Origin: Chitinophagales bacterium
GTDB taxonomy: Bacteria > Bacteroidota > Bacteroidia > Chitinophagales > Chitinophagaceae
Direction of reading: 5' to 3'
Assembly: GCA_020636505.1 (NCBI GenBank)
Contig: JACJXR010000002.1
Span: 1 to 64,000 of the forward strand
Length of the DNA: 64,000 nucleotides
Numbering within the stretch: the stretch's first letter is position 1; each line of letters opens with the position of its first letter. Below are positions 8,953-16,292 of this stretch, piece by piece. A model generated the notes under the pieces. It saw only the letters and a program-made list of their open reading frames with translations. It searched no databases and was not told the origin of the DNA. Position numbers and translations under genes: made by a program.

Positions 8953-8987
8953 TCCATATATTAGACCATTAATCTCAGATATTCGAT

Positions 8988-9227
8988 ATGGCTCATTACG
9001 AACCACCCATTAACTGGAATGATTACGAAGACATAGCTATAAAGCTATATGAACGCTTTGGAGATGAGTTCGGCGAAAGCAACATCTATCGCATACGCTT
9101 TACCGACCTTATAGACTGGGTATTGGAATTGGATAACTTTGAAGGAAAGCGCGAAGACTGTAACGAAGGACACCTTGAGATGATACAAAGCACTTGGGTA
9201 TACGAGTGGCGCGACAACCAAGACTAA
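8988..9227 (+). CDS. iscX: Fe-S cluster assembly protein IscX
   Basis: 79 residues, acidic, with the family core WNDYEDIAIKLYERFGDEF...IRFTDLIDWVLELDNFEG...NEGHLEMIQSTWVYEW, matching IscX (YfhJ): W-x(2)-[ST/Y]..IA..L, RFTDL..WV..L..F, C-terminal NE..LE.IQ..W. IscX binds IscS and Fe2+ and tunes cluster assembly. Position directly after fdx reproduces the E. coli fdx-iscX order. Slightly longer at the N-terminus than the 66-residue E. coli protein. Confidence 0.9.
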   Translation: MAHYEPPINWNDYEDIAIKLYERFGDEFGESNIYRIRFTDLIDWVLELDNFEGKREDCNEGHLEMIQSTWVYEWRDNQD

Positions 9228-9229
9228 GC

Positions 9230-9736
9230 ATGAACGTACTTGAACTATTTGCACCGATAAAGACATTCGTTTTTGATGTGGACGGAGTACTGACCAACAG
9301 TCAGCTACTGGCCATGGAAGACGGTAGTCTGCTTCGCAGTGTGAATATCAAGGACGGCTACGCGCTACAATTGGCTGTAAAAAAAGGATATCAAATGTGG
9401 ATTATATCAGGTGGTACATCCGATGCCATACAAAAGCGATTCCACAATCTTGGTTTACAAGAAGTACATATTCGTGTAAAGGATAAAAAGGCTTTACTGA
9501 ACGAGCTGGCTACCAAACACAACGTTGACTTATCCACTGCCCTATATATGGGTGATGATATACCAGACTATGCGGTGATGCAAGAGTGTGGCTTACCTAC
9601 ATGTCCTGCAGATGCATGTGCCGAAATAAAAGGTATATCGAAATATATTTCTCCGAATAACGGTGGAGAAGGTTGCGTGCGCGACGTGATAGAGAAAGTT
9701 ATGAAACTGAACGGCGATTGGGAGTTGCCGAGTTGA
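9230..9736 (+). CDS. kdsC: HAD-IIIC phosphatase, Kdo 8-phosphate phosphatase-like
   Basis: 168 residues from ATG 9230, two bases after the iscX stop; the frame extends upstream to 9194 but that would overlap iscX. HAD motif I is FDVDGVLTN (nucleophile D16, D18), motif II IISGG near 62-66, motif III K (VKDKKALL), motif IV MGDDIPDYAVM. The sequence is of the small capless type of KdsC/YrbI, which removes phosphate from Kdo-8-P in LPS synthesis. KdsB, the next-but-one enzyme, is encoded on the facing operon at 12127. Confidence 0.88.
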   Translation: MNVLELFAPIKTFVFDVDGVLTNSQLLAMEDGSLLRSVNIKDGYALQLAVKKGYQMWIISGGTSDAIQKRFHNLGLQEVHIRVKDKKALLNELATKHNVDLSTALYMGDDIPDYAVMQECGLPTCPADACAEIKGISKYISPNNGGEGCVRDVIEKVMKLNGDWELPS

Positions 9737-9765
9737 AGTCAATAAAGTCGAAATAGTAATAACGA

Positions 9766-10125
9766 CTAAGACACTCCTACCTCAAAACTACCTGTTAGCT
9801 TAAACAAGTCTGAAGTATCGTTGCGAAAAGCAGCATTGACGTTATAGCCGTTATCGTTTGCTTGCCAACTGATGTTTATCAATGGTTCCACATCGGGTGT
9901 GATGAGTTGTAGAAACTTCACTTGCAATGCATTTCTCAACCATAGTGGCTGATCTGTTTGAGCTTCCAACAGCTCCTTAACCATTTGCATCATACAAACA
10001 CCGGGTACCACAGGCTGCCCCGGGAAGTGTCCCTTGAAGATGTCATGTTGAGTATTGAATGCTATTTTGCACGAAACACTGTTCGGCTCTCTCTGGATAT
10101 ACTCTATCCTGTAAAAATCATTCAT
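9766..10125 (-). CDS. FabZ-like hotdog protein, 3-hydroxyacyl-ACP dehydratase family
   Basis: 119 residues from the second ATG (10125); a start 6 bp upstream (10131) is possible. The FabA/FabZ signature GHFPGQPVVPGVCMMQ is at ~34-49 with the catalytic His present, but the acidic residue 14 places after it (Glu in FabZ, Asp in FabA) is Gln here. It may therefore be a dehydratase variant or a binding protein. It is the last gene of a minus-strand operon, overlapping the upstream lipoprotein gene by 8 bp. Such variants occur in aryl-polyene and flexirubin-type clusters together with LolA-like proteins, as found here. Confidence 0.8.
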   Translation of the reverse strand: MNDFYRIEYIQREPNSVSCKIAFNTQHDIFKGHFPGQPVVPGVCMMQMVKELLEAQTDQPLWLRNALQVKFLQLITPDVEPLINISWQANDNGYNVNAAFRNDTSDLFKLTGSFEVGVS

Positions 10126-10771
10126 TAACATCGCTCTCTAGTTTATTCAATGATATGGTGAAGTTTGCTTTGTGATGGTCTATCAACACTTTTTCGGGCA
10201 AGCCTTTATCTGTGTCAAAATCACTCACATTAACGGTTACTATTGTCTTTCTATTGTTTGCATTTTCTATTCTTACCAACTCCTGACCTTTACTTATATA
10301 ATACACATAACCTCCCGCTATATTAAAACGATTATATAGCTCTTCACCCCTACTTTGTTTATAAGAAATTTCAGTTCCTCTATCCAACCCTATCATCAAC
10401 AGCATCTCAATATCCTTCCTCAGGGTTTTGATGACAGCCTCTTTGTTCATTTGTGACATTACTTGCAAAACAGTGAATTTTCCATCACTCTGCCATTCAA
10501 AATCAAACATCACAGGCCCCATCTCGTTCTGTAATACAGCACGTTTCGTGCCATTTTCCAACTGCTTGATTATCAACAATCCACTTATGTGATATTTTTT
10601 AAATAACACTCCTCCATCTACAATTGCGCGGTATATGGCTTTTTCAAATACAGGCTCGAAACGTATGGCTGATTGACTTGTTTTTTGTTCTATAAGGTAC
10701 TTATATGGGCTGCTGCAAGAAGTTATGAGCAGGAGAACAAACAGGCTATTTAACGTTAAAAAGCGTCTCAT
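10118..10771 (-). CDS. Outer-membrane-type lipoprotein of unknown function
   Basis: 217 residues with a type II signal peptide: MRRFLTLNSLFVLLLITSC, lipobox LITSC at 15-19 followed by SS. The mature protein is predicted beta rich (repeated short strands such as GLLIIKQLENG and GPVMFDFEW). It lies between a LolA-like gene (26-bp overlap with its end) and the hotdog gene (overlap). I do not recognise the family; context suggests an envelope lipid-handling module. Function is inference only. Confidence 0.75.
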   Translation of the reverse strand: MRRFLTLNSLFVLLLITSCSSPYKYLIEQKTSQSAIRFEPVFEKAIYRAIVDGGVLFKKYHISGLLIIKQLENGTKRAVLQNEMGPVMFDFEWQSDGKFTVLQVMSQMNKEAVIKTLRKDIEMLLMIGLDRGTEISYKQSRGEELYNRFNIAGGYVYYISKGQELVRIENANNRKTIVTVNVSDFDTDKGLPEKVLIDHHKANFTISLNKLESDVNE

Positions 10772-11375
10772 TGAGTTGTGTATTATGCCTGATATTGTTG
10801 AAAGTCATTATTGTATTGTCTCCTCCGTTTTCCACCAGAGTGAGCTGCTTCACGTTATAGTCCGTCTTATCCATTGATATACGCACCTCCTCGAACAGTT
10901 GCTTCATGGAAGACGTAACAGGTTTCATCACCAAGAGGTAGCCTTTGGCATCGGTATAAGCCATAACATCAAAATCGGGGTTATCGAATACAGTTCCTTG
11001 CATGCAGTCCACCATTACCTGATTCACAGAGCGCATCATTTTACTGTTACGTGTATTTATCTTGTTGGAGCCTTGCTCATCTTTCACCAACATTCTGGTA
11101 CCGTTCATCACAAGCAGATAGAAAAACGGCTGCTTATACTCGATCCTAACTTTGTCGTCTTTCTGAAAATAGAACTTACCGTTCGACTTGACTTTCTCTG
11201 CAAGCAGTTTCAATTCCTTTACCTGAACAAAGTCACTTGAAATGTTCTGCACCTTGTTGTTGGCTTGAGTCAAACCCGCCTGAAAGGATTTCATATCTTT
11301 TACAGGAGTTTGTGCCGAAGAGGTCAAGGCACACAACAACAATATTGCCAATAGTATTTTACTGATATGCTTCAA
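10746..11375 (-). CDS. LolA-like outer membrane lipoprotein carrier
   Basis: 209 residues if translation starts at TTG 11375, which gives a clean signal peptide KHISKILLAILLLCALTSSAQ; an open frame with an earlier TTG (11402) also exists, and no ATG is available. The mature part follows the LolA/LolB half-barrel: SSDFVQVKELKLLAEKVKSNGKFYFQKDDKVRIEYKQP, then MLVKDEQGSNKI. LolA carries lipoproteins across the periplasm. As it is coupled to a deacetylase and a hotdog protein, it may instead carry a polyketide-like or acyl product (inference). The non-ATG start inside the upstream gene suggests translational coupling. Confidence 0.85.
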   Translation of the reverse strand: MKHISKILLAILLLCALTSSAQTPVKDMKSFQAGLTQANNKVQNISSDFVQVKELKLLAEKVKSNGKFYFQKDDKVRIEYKQPFFYLLVMNGTRMLVKDEQGSNKINTRNSKMMRSVNQVMVDCMQGTVFDNPDFDVMAYTDAKGYLLVMKPVTSSMKQLFEEVRISMDKTDYNVKQLTLVENGGDNTIMTFNNIRHNTQLNETLFNVK

Positions 11376-12123
11376 TATCAAGAAGTTGATCGACGCGGAC
11401 AAAGGTAAAGCCCTTTTCTTGCGCCTTTGCTATCAATTCCGTTAAAATTTCCTGTGTTACAGTCACCGAATCATGCAATAGAATAACATCTCCACCTTTG
11501 AGTTTGGACAAGACTGTGTCAAGCAATTTACTGCCATCTTTTGCAACGGTATCGTAACTACGGAGGCTCCATCCTACAGACTTCATCCCTGTACGTGTAA
11601 CAGCGCTTGCGACATTGGGGTTTGTTACTCCATATGGCGGTCTGAATAGCATAGGCTTTACACCTATGACTTCATTAACTGCCGCATTTGTTCGCTCTAT
11701 CTCATAAGCGAAACCAACTGGTGTTTTCAAATCGATAAGGAAACCGTGACTAAAACTATGGTTGCCTATAACATGTCCTTCATTGTGTGCTCTTTTTAAA
11801 ACGCCTGCATTGCTTCTTATATTCTTACCAATAAAGAAAAAGGCAGCCTTGACATTATGCTCCTTAAGCACATCAAGAATGGCAGAAGTATACTCGGCAG
11901 GGCCATCATCGAATGTGAGAGCTATTTGCTTGCCCTGACCTTGATTATATGAGTACAAATAAAAGTTCCACTGAATCTTAATAGCACCCAAAACCAACGA
12001 GAGTATATAAAGTGCCACCCAAACATATATGCCCCAAATTGCCAATCTACCCTGACCATACAGATATAACAGTATCAGCAGAAAGCCGACAAAGATGAGC
12101 GATATGTAATGAAACGGACGTAT
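11359..12123 (-). CDS. Polysaccharide deacetylase (NodB/CE4) membrane protein
   Basis: The catalytic domain is complete: TFDDGP (metal Asp and base Asp), NHSFSHGF (metal His pair), FRPPYG, and LLHD near the end. The canonical start would be TTG at 12045 (228 residues), but in-frame hydrophobic codons continue upstream to the kdsB stop (HYISLIFVGFLLILLYLYGQ), forming a second membrane helix. The only plausible start there is ATA at 12123; the end given here reflects that choice and is uncertain. Related proteins commonly have two N-terminal helices. The product faces the periplasm. CE4 enzymes remove N- or O-acetyl groups; here next to LolA and hotdog genes the substrate is unknown. Confidence 0.85.
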   Translation of the reverse strand: MRPFHYISLIFVGFLLILLYLYGQGRLAIWGIYVWVALYILSLVLGAIKIQWNFYLYSYNQGQGKQIALTFDDGPAEYTSAILDVLKEHNVKAAFFFIGKNIRSNAGVLKRAHNEGHVIGNHSFSHGFLIDLKTPVGFAYEIERTNAAVNEVIGVKPMLFRPPYGVTNPNVASAVTRTGMKSVGWSLRSYDTVAKDGSKLLDTVLSKLKGGDVILLHDSVTVTQEILTELIAKAQEKGFTFVRVDQLLDIEAYQ

Positions 12124-12126
12124 GAC

Positions 12127-12864
12127 TTATTGATTTGACATGTTAGCTTTAAACCATTCTTCCGCTTTTCCAAGGTCGTCAGGTGTATCTACTGCGATTG
12201 TATTATGATCGGTTACAGCCATCTTGATTGGCATTCCGTTTTCTATGAACCTATTACATTCCAATTGCTCTGCTTTCTCCAATGGCGTTTGCTCCCATGA
12301 TGCAAACTTCAAAAGAGCATCTTTCCTGAAGGCATATATCCCTATGTGCTTATAGTACTGAGGTGTAATGTTCTTATCTCGATGATATGGTATAGGACTA
12401 CGTGAAAAATATATTGCGTAGTTATCGGGGTTCAAAGCAACCTTGACTTTGTTGGGGTCGTTTATCGCGTCGGCATCAATGAGTACTTCTACCAAAGATG
12501 CGGCTTGAACATTACCCTCATCAAAAAGATGAATAAGTCTTTCTAACGGTTCTTTTGACAAAAACGGTTCATCACCCTGCACATTGATAATAATGTCAGC
12601 ATCAATATCATTTGCTACTTCAGCTATTCTGTCGGTACCACACTCATGCTCTTTCTTACTCCTTAGCACCTTACCACCCAAGCTGACGACAGCCTCTTCT
12701 ATTCGATTATCGTCAGTCACGACAAACACTTCGGAGAATAGCCCTGTTGCCAATATATTCTCATAAGTACGTATGATGAGCGGCTTACCGGCTATAGACG
12801 CCAACATCTTACCCGGAAAACGAGTAGATCCATATCGTGCAGGTATCATTGCTGCTATTCTCAT
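12127..12864 (-). CDS. kdsB: 3-deoxy-manno-octulosonate cytidylyltransferase
   Basis: 245 residues, the normal KdsB length. It makes CMP-Kdo for lipid A-core assembly in the cytosol. The CTP-binding start MIPARYGSTRFPGKML is intact (R10, K19 region), followed by ECGTDRIAEV at ~76-85, NVQGDEPF (D in the metal-binding QGDEP) and the C-terminal IAVDTPDDL. It starts 4 bp inside the DUF423 gene end (ATGA overlap). KdsC is encoded on the converging operon. Confidence 0.97.
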   Translation of the reverse strand: MRIAAMIPARYGSTRFPGKMLASIAGKPLIIRTYENILATGLFSEVFVVTDDNRIEEAVVSLGGKVLRSKKEHECGTDRIAEVANDIDADIIINVQGDEPFLSKEPLERLIHLFDEGNVQAASLVEVLIDADAINDPNKVKVALNPDNYAIYFSRSPIPYHRDKNITPQYYKHIGIYAFRKDALLKFASWEQTPLEKAEQLECNRFIENGMPIKMAVTDHNTIAVDTPDDLGKAEEWFKANMSNQ

Positions 12865-13253
12865 TCTGCTTTTTTAACAAACGTAAGTAATAACATTATC
12901 CATCCTGCAATAAAAAACAATCCGCCTATCGGCGTAAGTATTCCCAAACCTCCAAGTCCAACACTTCCACTCGCTTTAAGCTGTATCAACAAGTATAGCG
13001 AACCGCTGAACAGAACAATACCAATAATGAAAAAGATGGCTGCCAGTCTAACCTTCGATACTTTATACCAATTATATACAACACCTGTGAAGAGCAAAGC
13101 AAAGCTGTGATAAAACTGATACTTCACTGCTGTTTCATATGTTTGATGCTGAGCTTCTGTCAACACATCCTTTAATGCGTGCGCTCCAAAAGCACCCAGT
13201 ATCACCGCCAATGCTGCAAATATCCCCCCTGCCATCAATGCTGTTCTGTACAT
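12861..13253 (-). CDS. DUF423 small membrane protein
   Basis: 130 residues, four predicted transmembrane helices (about 7-27, 50-66, 71-92, 99-125). The conserved start FAALAVILGAFGAHALK and QTYETAVKYQFYHSFALL are hallmark blocks of DUF423/YgdD proteins. No function has been established for the family. Overlaps aroK at its 5' end by 19 bp and kdsB at its 3' end by 4 bp, so it is translationally coupled to both. Confidence 0.93.
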   Translation of the reverse strand: MYRTALMAGGIFAALAVILGAFGAHALKDVLTEAQHQTYETAVKYQFYHSFALLFTGVVYNWYKVSKVRLAAIFFIIGIVLFSGSLYLLIQLKASGSVGLGGLGILTPIGGLFFIAGWIMLLLTFVKKAE

Positions 13254-13750
13254 AGTTCAATTATTTTTCCGAAATCATTTATTGTTACATTTTCGGCATC
13301 AACAATATAATCTGCCTGTAAATAGATAGGTTCACGTTCTTCAAGAAGCATTTCCAAATTTTCTCGAAGTCTTGATTTGCCCTTTAACAATGGACGCTCG
13401 TCATCATCCTTTAACCTATCAAACAGAGTATCCACATTTGCCCTCACATATACCACACAACCGTACGCTTTCATCGCGGACAAGTTATCGTTATACACAG
13501 GAAATCCTCCGCCACAAGATATAAGCACATAATGTCCCTCTCCTTCTAATATACCTTCCAACAGTTCTTTCTCCTTACTCCTAAAGTATGCCTCACCCTC
13601 CTTTTCAAATATCTCATTGACACTCTTTTGTTCAAACAACTCTATCATCTCATCGGTATCCACGTGCTCAAAACCATATTCTTCAGACACTTGATGAGCA
13701 AAGTAAGACTTACCGCTACCCGGCATACCTATAAAGAAGATCAAACTCAT
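13235..13750 (-). CDS. aroK: Shikimate kinase
   Basis: 171 residues, typical for AroK. It phosphorylates shikimate at the 3-hydroxyl in chorismate synthesis. The Walker A is GMPGSGKS (8-15), the shikimate-binding DTDEMIE (D33-type Asp) is at ~32-38, FRSKEKELLEG supplies the substrate Arg, CGGGFP is the Walker B-like loop and R in ERPLLKGKSRLRENL lies in the lid. Start overlaps the cinA stop (ATGA). Confidence 0.95.
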   Translation of the reverse strand: MSLIFFIGMPGSGKSYFAHQVSEEYGFEHVDTDEMIELFEQKSVNEIFEKEGEAYFRSKEKELLEGILEGEGHYVLISCGGGFPVYNDNLSAMKAYGCVVYVRANVDTLFDRLKDDDERPLLKGKSRLRENLEMLLEEREPIYLQADYIVDAENVTINDFGKIIELCTEQH

Positions 13751-15000
13751 ATTCTACCGGTAATAAATTTCCAAAGCATCAACATACCTATTTGCGCAGT
13801 CAGTTCTTTGTTTAATTCTCTGCCGTAGTGAAACAGATATTTCTTTGTCTTCACTCTGTCTTTATCGGCAACAGCCATCCAGACAAGGCCTTTCTGTATG
13901 TGAGCATCTTCCCCACCATGACTTAACTGACCTGTTACAGATAGGCAATAATCACTATTGAACATGGCAAGAGACTTTGTCGCCAATTCAATAGCCACTT
14001 CCTCACTTATTGCACTATGCTCTTTAAGCATATCAGCATCCACACCAACGATCTTATTTTTCAACTTGCTTTGGTATGGCACTATTGCTCCTTGAAAATA
14101 ATCGCTTGACCCTTGGACCTGCGTAATGAGGTGTGCGATATACCCGCCACTACAACTCTCCGCAAGTGCCATACGTTTACCTTGCTCACGCAGAGCATTT
14201 CCCAACAATTCTTGTATAGGAATATCGTTCATAACAACAACTATATCCGACAAACGATCGGCTATCTGCTGTTGATATTTTTCCAACTCCTTGGAAAGCT
14301 GAGTTTCATCCCCTCCCGTTGCAGTAAGTCTAAGTTTTACTATTCCTGGACTTGGTAGATAAGCCAACTTTATGCCCATCGGTAATGCTTCTTCTATATC
14401 TTCCAACGTCTCAGCAATGAAGCTCTCACCTTCACCTGATGTAATGATGGTTCTATGAAGGACAGCGTCACTCACATACTTACTCTGCAAGCGCGGTATC
14501 ACCTCCTTAGTCATTATCGACATCATCTCAAATGGAACCCCGGGCATGGAAATGATATATTTCCCATCCTTTTCAAACAGCATACCGGGAGCAGTACCCA
14601 TTTCGTTGTACAACACGATACAAACATCGGGCACATCGGCTTGCATTCGGTTGCGTTCCAAAAAGGGTTTGTTGCGACGCTCAAACAATGTCTTAACATG
14701 TTCCAAAACCTTCTCATTGAGAACGAGTTTCCCTCCAAAATATTCGCACAAAAACGGCTTGGTTATATCATCCGCAGTTGGACCCAAACCACCTGTCATC
14801 AATATTATATCGGCTCTGGGAATCTCTTCATCAAGAGCCAACCTAATATCATCCGCCTTATCGGCTATCGTCACTCTACGTTCCACAACAATACCTATTT
14901 CATTCAGCCGTTGTGCCATCCATGCCGAGTTGGTATCGATTGTTTGACCGATAAGAAGCTCATCTCCTATTGTGATAATTGTCGCAGTTACATTCGCCAT
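13747..15000 (-). CDS. cinA: CinA-family nucleotide/nicotinamide pyrophosphatase-amidase
   Basis: 417 residues from ATG 15000 (MANVTATIITIGDELLIGQTIDTNSAW); an ATG five codons upstream overlaps the preceding gene. Two domains: an N-terminal MoaB/MoCF-like COG1058 domain (~4-170; GDELLxG, TGGLGPTADD, MPGVPFEM) with ADP-ribose/NAD pyrophosphatase activity, and a C-terminal PncC nicotinamide mononucleotide amidase domain (~258-417; LAESCSGG, GSSDYFQGAIVPYQ). It recycles NMN in NAD salvage. Naming as competence-damage protein is historical. Operon neighbour of aroK and the thioesterase. Confidence 0.94.
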   Translation of the reverse strand: MANVTATIITIGDELLIGQTIDTNSAWMAQRLNEIGIVVERRVTIADKADDIRLALDEEIPRADIILMTGGLGPTADDITKPFLCEYFGGKLVLNEKVLEHVKTLFERRNKPFLERNRMQADVPDVCIVLYNEMGTAPGMLFEKDGKYIISMPGVPFEMMSIMTKEVIPRLQSKYVSDAVLHRTIITSGEGESFIAETLEDIEEALPMGIKLAYLPSPGIVKLRLTATGGDETQLSKELEKYQQQIADRLSDIVVVMNDIPIQELLGNALREQGKRMALAESCSGGYIAHLITQVQGSSDYFQGAIVPYQSKLKNKIVGVDADMLKEHSAISEEVAIELATKSLAMFNSDYCLSVTGQLSHGGEDAHIQKGLVWMAVADKDRVKTKKYLFHYGRELNKELTAQIGMLMLWKFITGRI

Positions 15001-15007
15001 ATTCCTA

Positions 15008-15418
15008 TCAATCAAAGAAAGGTTTTAGTTTATCTATCAATTCCTTTGGCATATTTACTTTTGTCTTCTTCAACGGGTCAAAGAAAACCAATGTTGTGAC
15101 ACCTACATTTAACAGCTCACCCTTTTCATTGTACAGTTCAGAATGAAACCTGATCTTTGGTTCTCCTGTAAGCTCTTTCAATATGGTTTTTACCGTTATC
15201 AGGTCATCATATAGTGCTGGCCTAAAGTACTTCACGTTAAGCTCTGCAACAGGCATCATTATACCCATTTCTTCCAACTCTCTATATGTCAGCCCCAACT
15301 GTCTTATGGCTTCGGCCCTACCTACTTCGTAATACAGTGCATAATAACCATAGTATAAATAGCCCATTTGGTCCGTCTCACCGTATCGTACTCTTATTTT
15401 GGTTTCCGCACTATACAT
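15008..15418 (-). CDS. YbgC-type acyl-CoA thioesterase
   Basis: 136 residues. The 4HBT catalytic block is VRYGETDQMGYLYYGYYALYYEVGR at ~9-33, with the Asp of ETDQMG as nucleophile, and the later strand ELNVKYFRPALYDDLITVKT is characteristic of YbgC/FadM thioesterases. Cytosolic hydrolysis of short acyl-CoA or acyl-ACP thioesters is expected. It overlaps the SDR gene by 8 bp and is followed by cinA 7 bp later. Confidence 0.9.
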   Translation of the reverse strand: MYSAETKIRVRYGETDQMGYLYYGYYALYYEVGRAEAIRQLGLTYRELEEMGIMMPVAELNVKYFRPALYDDLITVKTILKELTGEPKIRFHSELYNEKGELLNVGVTTLVFFDPLKKTKVNMPKELIDKLKPFFD

Positions 15419-16190
15419 TCTTAACCTTTTCCGAATCCCTTATAATGTAAAAGCTGTTGGCCTGATTGGTACATGTTACCGTAATATCGTTGATACAAAC
15501 ATGCGCAGGTTGCGAAGCACAATAAAATGCAACATCAGCAATATCATCTGCAACAAGCGGGTCCAAACCTTTATAGACACTCTTTGCTTTATCCTCATCC
15601 CCTTTGAACCTGACTATTGAGAACTCTGTCTCAGCAAGTCCGGGGTTAACTGATGTCACTTTTATTCCAAACGGCAACAGATCAATACGCATTGTCTGGC
15701 TGAGAGCATCAACAGCAAACTTCGTTGCACAATAAACGTTTCCATTTTTGTAAGCAACCTTACCCGCAGTGGACCCTATATTAATTATATGCCCTTGCTT
15801 GCTCTTTTTAATGAGTGGCAGCACATATTTGGTAACGTACAATAAGCCTTTCAAGTTTGTATCTACCATTATGTCCCAATCATCTACATCTCCATCATCA
15901 ATCGTTGACAAGCCTGCAGCCAAGCCGGCATTATTAACCAATATATCCACACAGTCTACCATTCCACTCAGTTGTTCAACAGCAGCTGTAACTTCATTCC
16001 TATCACGCACATCAAAATGCAGCGTAATCACTTTCACATCATATTCCGACTCCAACTTATCCTTCAGTTCTTGCAGCCTGTCTGCACGTCTGCCTGTTGC
16101 AATGATATTATCTCCATTTGCAGCGAATTTTCCGGCTATCGCAGCTCCAAAGCCTGAAGTAGCTCCGGTCACCATTACATTTCTTGCCAT
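15411..16190 (-). CDS. Short-chain dehydrogenase/reductase, YdfG-like
   Basis: 259 residues, classical SDR. The NADP-binding loop is TGATSGFGAAIA (8-19), NNAG at ~90-93, catalytic Ser in INIGSTAGK, and Tyr/Lys in YCATK (YxxxK) near 155-159. Overall sequence (DILVNNAGLAAGLSTIDDGDVDDWDIMVDTNLKGLLYVT) is close to YdfG/serine dehydrogenases that oxidise L-allo-threonine or reduce 3-hydroxypropionate-type semialdehydes. It is the first gene of a ten-gene minus-strand run; an imperfect -7 TATCTTTA lies just upstream. Confidence 0.9.
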   Translation of the reverse strand: MARNVMVTGATSGFGAAIAGKFAANGDNIIATGRRADRLQELKDKLESEYDVKVITLHFDVRDRNEVTAAVEQLSGMVDCVDILVNNAGLAAGLSTIDDGDVDDWDIMVDTNLKGLLYVTKYVLPLIKKSKQGHIINIGSTAGKVAYKNGNVYCATKFAVDALSQTMRIDLLPFGIKVTSVNPGLAETEFSIVRFKGDEDKAKSVYKGLDPLVADDIADVAFYCASQPAHVCINDITVTCTNQANSFYIIRDSEKVKNV

Positions 16191-16246
16191 AATGAAACTA
16201 TATACGGTAAAGATAATATGCTTTACGAGAAGGATGGATAAAGAAA

Positions 16247-16268
16247 GGCGATACTTGTATGTATCGCC
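16247..16268 (-). terminator. Rho-independent terminator
   Basis: Perfect 8-bp stem GGCGATAC / GTATCGCC around a 6-base loop, followed on the minus strand by TTTCTTTA. It lies 25 bp past the stop of the PKD/CHU_C gene (16293) and before the SDR operon. Confidence 0.8.
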
Positions 16269-16292
16269 CCTATTTCAAAACAGTATTCTTGA

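Noticed and set aside
14455..15099. 214-codon plus-strand frame antisense to cinA
   Set aside because: No domain pattern, complementary to conserved CinA coding sequence; a shadow of the opposite strand.
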